Assembly: GCA_037903355.1 (NCBI GenBank)
Contig: JBAJFE010000018.1
Coordinates: 744,001 to 808,000, forward strand
Reading direction: 5' to 3'
Length of the DNA stretch: 64,000 nt
From: Trichuris trichiura
Taxonomy: Eukaryota > Nematoda > Enoplea > Trichinellida > Trichuridae
Shown: piece by piece, positions 59,353 to 64,000 of the stretch
How the letters are laid out: each line of letters begins with the position of its first letter
Numbering within the stretch: the stretch's first letter is position 1
Translations under genes and position numbers: made by a program
The notes under the pieces: model-generated
What the model was told of the DNA's origin: nothing
The model's input: the letters and a program-made list of their open reading frames with translations, nothing else
Database searches by the model: none

Positions 59353-60569
59353 ATGCTCACGTTAATTATAAGTAATGAATTTCCCGCTTTATCATTGCCG
59401 CTTCACTTTACTACCGCCGGTTTAGTCGTTGACCAGGCGTTAGCATGTCTATACTCCTTTGTATCCGAATTCTTAACCTTTGGCAAAGAGGCAAAAGAAG
59501 AAGACATGCAACAACGCGCTGACAAAGAATCCAGCAGTGAAACAGATGTGTCATGTTACACTGGCTCGCTGGATACACAAAGCCCGGACGGAACGCAGGT
59601 ATGGTCCTCACTGAGCGCGCATTTCAACTACCCAATCGAAAATTTGAATATGCATCTAGCAGAGAACATCTTTAAGATATAACTTCAAAATCTTCACTCC
59701 GGCTATTGACAGCTGTCGCTTTTCTAAATGTGAATACATAATCTTAAGTTGTATGTAAGAACAATAAAAAGAGCACGTTGCGCGCGAGCCATCTTGCAGC
59801 GTTTCTTTGACCAGGCAAACTATAAAGGCGTCTTCTTAAAAAGGTTTTCATTGTAGTCTGTCACTACAAATGACACGATGTCCACAGCGACAGTGTTTTG
59901 CTGGCTGTGCGGTCCCTCCCAAATGACATGGACGAAAGGTGTCCAAGAAGCAATTTCTTCGCTGCCATTGGTACGTTTGACGTCTAACTGTGTGATATTC
60001 AAAGAGAGCTGACCGTCTTAACTGTTGCAGGCGGAAGAGGACTGCGAAAAATTCAAAGCAATGGCAGTTGGTAAGCCAAAATGCCACGCCATCAAAGGCA
60101 GCGATGGCGGGAAATTACTGTCTTCCTTGGAAACCATTCAGCCAGGGATGGCAGTAATGACTTGTGCAGGAAGAATAAAGTTGGCTTATCTTTCTCGTTG
60201 TCTCACAAAGAGCAACATGCCATTGAGGGGCCATTTCTTCCTGCACGAGACATACCCGCATTTGATGGAGTGGAAACCGTGCATCCTAATTCTTTCGAAG
60301 AGAAGCGTCTTGCGGCACGCACGGCTATCAAAAAATTCCAATGCAAAAGTACGTTTGACTATTGGAATCTTGTTGCTCACTGCTCACTCATTGTATTTCA
60401 GCTGGTCGTCGTTGTCCACAATCAAAACTTGCACGTTCTTCTTATCTCAACGGCGACCATTGAAGCGGGTATGGAAGTTACGCTGCCTTTGAGCTGTCGC
60501 TACCGGAAGCGGTATGTTTCCTCATCACCAAATGGCGAGCTGAAGGGGTCGTTGCGTTTGCCTTTGTAG
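59353..60569 (+). CDS. Divergent SET-domain protein (SETD5/KMT2E-like layout)
   Basis: Three exons, all phase 0: 59353-59598, 60031-60348, 60402-60569; 243 residues. The N-terminal third is low-complexity with an acidic, Gln/Ser-rich part. From about residue 95 the sequence follows a SET domain: LLSSLETIQPGMAVMTCAGR, where SETD5/KMT2E have a strand and IEYKG; GHFFLHETYPHLMEW; RHARLSKNSNAKL at the place of NEARFIRRSCTPNAEV; then HVLLISTATIEAGMEVTLPL, the typical end strand (AI-DI-GTEIT). The key RRSC-PNAEV segment is altered and no post-SET cysteines are visible, so methyltransferase activity is doubtful. The donor at 60349 is GTACGT. Another frame (60081-60380) is open and protein-like across the middle exon, but it lacks a domain and the SET reading explains more. 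A satellite array starts about 135 bp after the stop. Confidence 0.55.
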
Positions 60570-60704
60570 AACAGACGCCTTCCGACGATCATAAAATCCA
60601 GTTGAATTGGCGTGCTCGTATGGGAAAGAGTGATCAAATCATCTGAGCGGTCAATCGTGTCATAAACGAAGACAGGCAGGTAAAAGTTTGCTGCCATCAG
60701 CGTA

Positions 60705-63700
60705 CAAACATTTATTCCCGGGCGTAGAGGAGCGATTTTGTATTTTACCATTTTCGCGGTTTTCCTGGCGAGAACAGAAATATTTAGCTTCCGGCTAATG
60801 TGTGATGGGTAGTAAAAATTCTGCGCTACTAGAATACGTCTTGGGAGCGTTGGGATATAGAGCAATAATTTTCAAACGGACTCAACCTGCAAAGCACTTG
60901 TCTACTGTACCCATATCCAGAAAACGACGTTTTCGACTTGGAAACCGGCAACTTTTGACTGCAGTCGCCGGGGCATCGAATAACCTTTATTCCCTAAAAA
61001 TTTTCGCGACCGGCGCTGCGTAGATTTGGAGATCTCGACATATGCCCTCCGGGCATAGAGGATCGAAATTAAACGTAGAGCCTTGGGAACACGTGCAGTA
61101 TGTTGCCCATTCAAGGTGCATTACGCTCCTGAACAGCCAGCGTGCAAAGATTTATTCCAGGGTGTAGAGGAGCGATTTTGCATTTTACCATTTTCGCGGT
61201 TTTGCGGGCGAGAACGGAAATATTTAGCTTCCGGCAAACGTGTGATGGGTAGTAAAAATTGTGCGCTACTAGAATACGTCTTGCGATCGTTGGGATTTAG
61301 AGCAATAATTTTCAAACGGACTCAACCTGCAAAGCACTTGTCTACTGTACCCATATTCAGAAAACCACGTTTTCGACTTGGAAACCGGCAACTTTTGATT
61401 GCAGTCGACGGGGCATCGCATAACCTTTATTCCCTAAAAATTTTGGGACCGGCGCTGCGTAGATTTGGAGATCTCGAGATATGCCCTCCGCGCATAGAGG
61501 ATCGAATTTAAACGTAGAGCCTTGGTAACACGTGCAGTATGTTGCCCATTCAAGGAGCATTACGCTCCTGAACAGCCAACGTGCAAACATTTATTCCGGG
61601 GCGCAGAGGAGCGATTTTGTATTTTACCATTTTCGCGGTTTTGCGGGCGAGAACGGAAATATTTAGTTTCCGGCTAATGTGTGATGGGTAGTAAAAATCG
61701 TGCGCTACTAGAATACGTCTTGCGAGCGTTGGGATTTAGAGCAATAATTTTCAAACGGACTCAACCTGCAAAGCACTTGTCTACTGTACCCATATTCAGA
61801 AAACGACGTTTTCGACTTGAAAGCCGGCAACTTTTGACTGCAGTCGACGGGGCATCGCATAACCTTTATTGCCTAAAAATTTTGGCGACCGGCGCTGCGT
61901 AGATTTGGAGATCTCGAGATATGCCCTCCGGGCATAGAGGATCGCATTTAAACGTACAGCCTTGGGAACACGTGCAGTATGTTGCCCATTCAAGGTGCAT
62001 TACGCTCCTGAACAGCCAGCGTGCAAACATTTATTCCGGGGCGTAGAGGAGCGATTTTGTATTTTACCATTTTCGCGGTTTTGCGGGCGAGAACGGAAAT
62101 ATTTAGCTTCCGGCTAATCTGTGATGGGTAGTAAAAATTGTGCGCTACTAGAATACGTCTTGCGAGCGTTGGGATTTAGAGCAATAATTTTCAAACGGAC
62201 TCAACCTGCAAAGCACTTGTCTACTGTACCCATATTCAGAAAACGACGTTTTCGACTTGGAAGCCGGCAACTTTTGACTGCAGTCGACGGGGCATCGCAT
62301 AACCTTTATTCCTAAAGATTTTGGCGACCGGCGCTGCGTAGATTTGGAGATCTCGAGATATGCCCTCCGGGCATAGAGGATCGAATTTAAACGTAGAGCC
62401 TTGGGAACACGTGCAGTATGTTGCCCATTCAAGGAGCATTACGCTCCTGAACAGCCAGCGTGCAAAGATTTATTCCCGGGCGTAGAGGAGCGATTTTGTA
62501 TTTTACCATTTTCGCGGTTTTGCGGGCGAGAACGGAAATGTTTAGCTTCCGGCTAATGTGTGATGGGTAGTAAAAATTGTGCGCTACTAGAATACGTCTT
62601 GCGAGCGTTGGGATTTAGAGCAATAATTTTCAAACGGACTCAACCTGCAAAGCACTTGTCTACTGTACCCATACTCAGAAAACGAGGTTTTCGACTTGGA
62701 AGCCGGCAACTTTTGATTGCAGTCGACGGGGCATCGCATTACCTTTATTCTCTAAAAATTTTGGCGACCGGCGCTGCGCAGATTTGGAGATCTCGAGATA
62801 TGCCCTCCGGGCTTAGAGGATCGAATTTAAACGTAGAGCCTTGGGGACACGTGCAGTATGTTGCCCATTCAAGGAGCATGACGCTCCTGAAGAGCCAGCG
62901 TGCAAAGATTTATTCCCGGGCGTATAGGAGCGATTTTGTATTTTACCATTTTCGCGGTTTTGCGGGCGAGAACGGAAATGTTTAGCTTCCGGCTAATGTG
63001 TGATGGGTAGCAAAAATTGTGCGCTACTAGAATACGTCTTGCGAGAGTTGGGATTAAGAGCAATAATTTTCAAACGGACTCAACCTGCAAAGCACTTGTC
63101 TACTGTACCCATATTCAGAAAACAACGTTTTCCACTTGGAAGCCGGCAACTTTTCATTGCAGTCGACGGGGCATCGCATAGCCTTTATTCCCTAAAAATT
63201 TCGGCGACCGTCGCTGCGCAGATTTGGAGATCTCGAGATATGCCCTCCGGGCATAGAGGATCGAATTTAAACGTAGAGCCTTGGGAACACGTGCAGTATG
63301 TTGCCCATTCAAGGAGCACTACGCTCCTGAGCAGCCAGCGTGCAAACATTTACTCCGGGGCGTAGAGGAGCCATTTTGTATTTTACCACTTTCGCGGTTT
63401 TGCGAGCGAGAACGGAAATATTTAGCTTCGGGCTAATGTGTGATGGGTAGTAAAAATTGTGCGCTACTAGAATACGTCTTGCGAGCGTTGGGATTAAGAG
63501 CAATAATTTTCAAACGGACTCAACCTGCAAAGCACTTGTCTACCGTACCCATATTCAGAAAACGACGTTTTCGACTTGGAAGCCGGCAACTTTTGATTGC
63601 ACTCGACGGGGCATCGCAATACCTTTATTCCCTAAAAATTTTGGCGAACGGCGCTGCGCAGATTTGGAGATCTCGAGATATGCCCTCCGGGCATAGAGGA

Positions 63701-64000
63701 TCGAATTTAAACGTAGAGCCTTGGGAACACGTGCAGTATGTTGCCCATTCAACGAGCATTACGCTCCGGAACAGCCAGCGGGCAAACGCTTATTCCAGGG
63801 CGTAGAGGAGCGATTTTGTATTTTACATTTTTCGCGGTTTTGCGGGCGAGAACGGAAATATTTAGCTTCGGGCTATGTGTGATGGGTAGTAAAAATTCTG
63901 CGCTACTAGAATACGTCTTGCGAGCGTTGGGATTTAGAGCAATAATTTTCAAACGGACTCAACCTGCAAAGCACTTGTCTACTGTACCCATATTCAGAAA
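60705..64000 (+). repeat. Satellite array, 440-bp unit, ~7.5 copies, continuing past the window
   Basis: GTGATGGGTAGTAAAAAT-type strings recur at about 60801, 61241, 61681, 62120, 62560, 63000, 63440 and 63879, a steady 439-440 bp period. Copies differ by a few percent and by single-base indels. Recurrent small palindromes are ATGCCCTCCGGGCAT and AGGAGC-ATTAC-GCTCCT. Open frames in each unit (MGSKNCALLEYVLRALGF) are short and are not continuous through the array, because 440 is not a multiple of 3. No rRNA, tRNA or spliced-leader sequence recognised. Confidence 0.95.

Noticed and set aside
60081..60380. Alternative plus-strand frame across the SET exon with a protein-like look
   Set aside because: No family recognised, whereas the other frame follows the SET domain and its exon junctions are all phase 0.
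60500..60865. Minus-strand 121-codon frame ending near 60500
   Set aside because: Part is antisense to the SET exon and part lies in the satellite; no domain.
60705..64000. Repeated short open frames (MGSKNCALLEY...) as a tandem gene family
   Set aside because: The 440-bp period shifts the frame each unit and indels differ between copies; better explained as satellite.
60705..64000. CRISPR-like or rRNA/spliced-leader gene array
   Set aside because: The units are 440 bp and nearly identical throughout, without short-repeat/spacer structure or recognisable rRNA, 5S or SL sequence.

Overview
The window is eukaryotic, animal DNA: multi-exon protein genes with short GT-AG introns (many 44-80 bp), long gaps between genes, and many transposon remnants. 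I rebuilt about a dozen genes by joining exons by hand, requiring reading phase to match at every junction and protein motifs to continue. The gene set (MYT1-type zinc finger, WBP11, BSD protein, SAYSvFN protein, ABHD17, ERGIC-53, ATG5, TNFAIP8-like, methylmalonyl-CoA epimerase), the compact introns and a secreted, catalytically dead trypsin-fold protein suggest an invertebrate. A clade I nematode such as a whipworm (Trichuris) is my best guess, but this is inference and no species marker is present.

Layout. 1-4022 (+): 3' part of a MYT1-family C2HC zinc-finger factor. 4023-7386: gap with a decayed ARM-repeat-like fragment. 7387-10494 (+): WBP11-like splicing protein. 12224-13168 (+): BSD-domain protein. 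13575-14024 (-): SAYSvFN protein. 15434-16807 (+): ABHD17-like hydrolase. 19530-21241 (+): small secreted protein of unknown family. 22583-23750: three tandem ~390 bp repeats. 24851-28213 (-): ERGIC-53/LMAN1-like cargo lectin with 14 exons. 30290-32764: broken Penelope-like retroelement. 33345-34376 (-): ATG5. 34972-35288: large fold-back palindrome. 35377-38481: Tigger-type DNA element with another nested in it. 39012-44677 (+): trypsin-fold protein lacking the catalytic triad. 46570-49608: two pogo/Tigger-type elements with decayed transposase. 52342-53459 (+): TNFAIP8-like. 55788-56475 (+): methylmalonyl-CoA epimerase. 56874-57743: hAT-type MITE with an 8-bp target duplication. 58173-58522: short retro-insertion carrying a hammerhead core. 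59353-60569 (+): divergent SET-domain protein. 60705-64000: satellite array with a 440-bp period, running off the end.

The genes do not form one pathway. ERGIC-53 and the SAYSvFN protein act at the ER, ATG5 in autophagy, the epimerase in mitochondrial propionate breakdown, and MYT1, WBP11 and the SET protein in the nucleus.

The most interesting signal is non-coding: at least four sites with the minimal hammerhead-ribozyme layout (stem I, CTGANGA, stem II, GAAA, about three bases ending in T, one base, stem I). One lies in the 3' flank of the Penelope-like element and the others in short dispersed insertions. Hammerheads with a nearly absent stem III are known from Penelope-like elements, so these look like a family of ribozyme-bearing retroelement derivatives in this genome.
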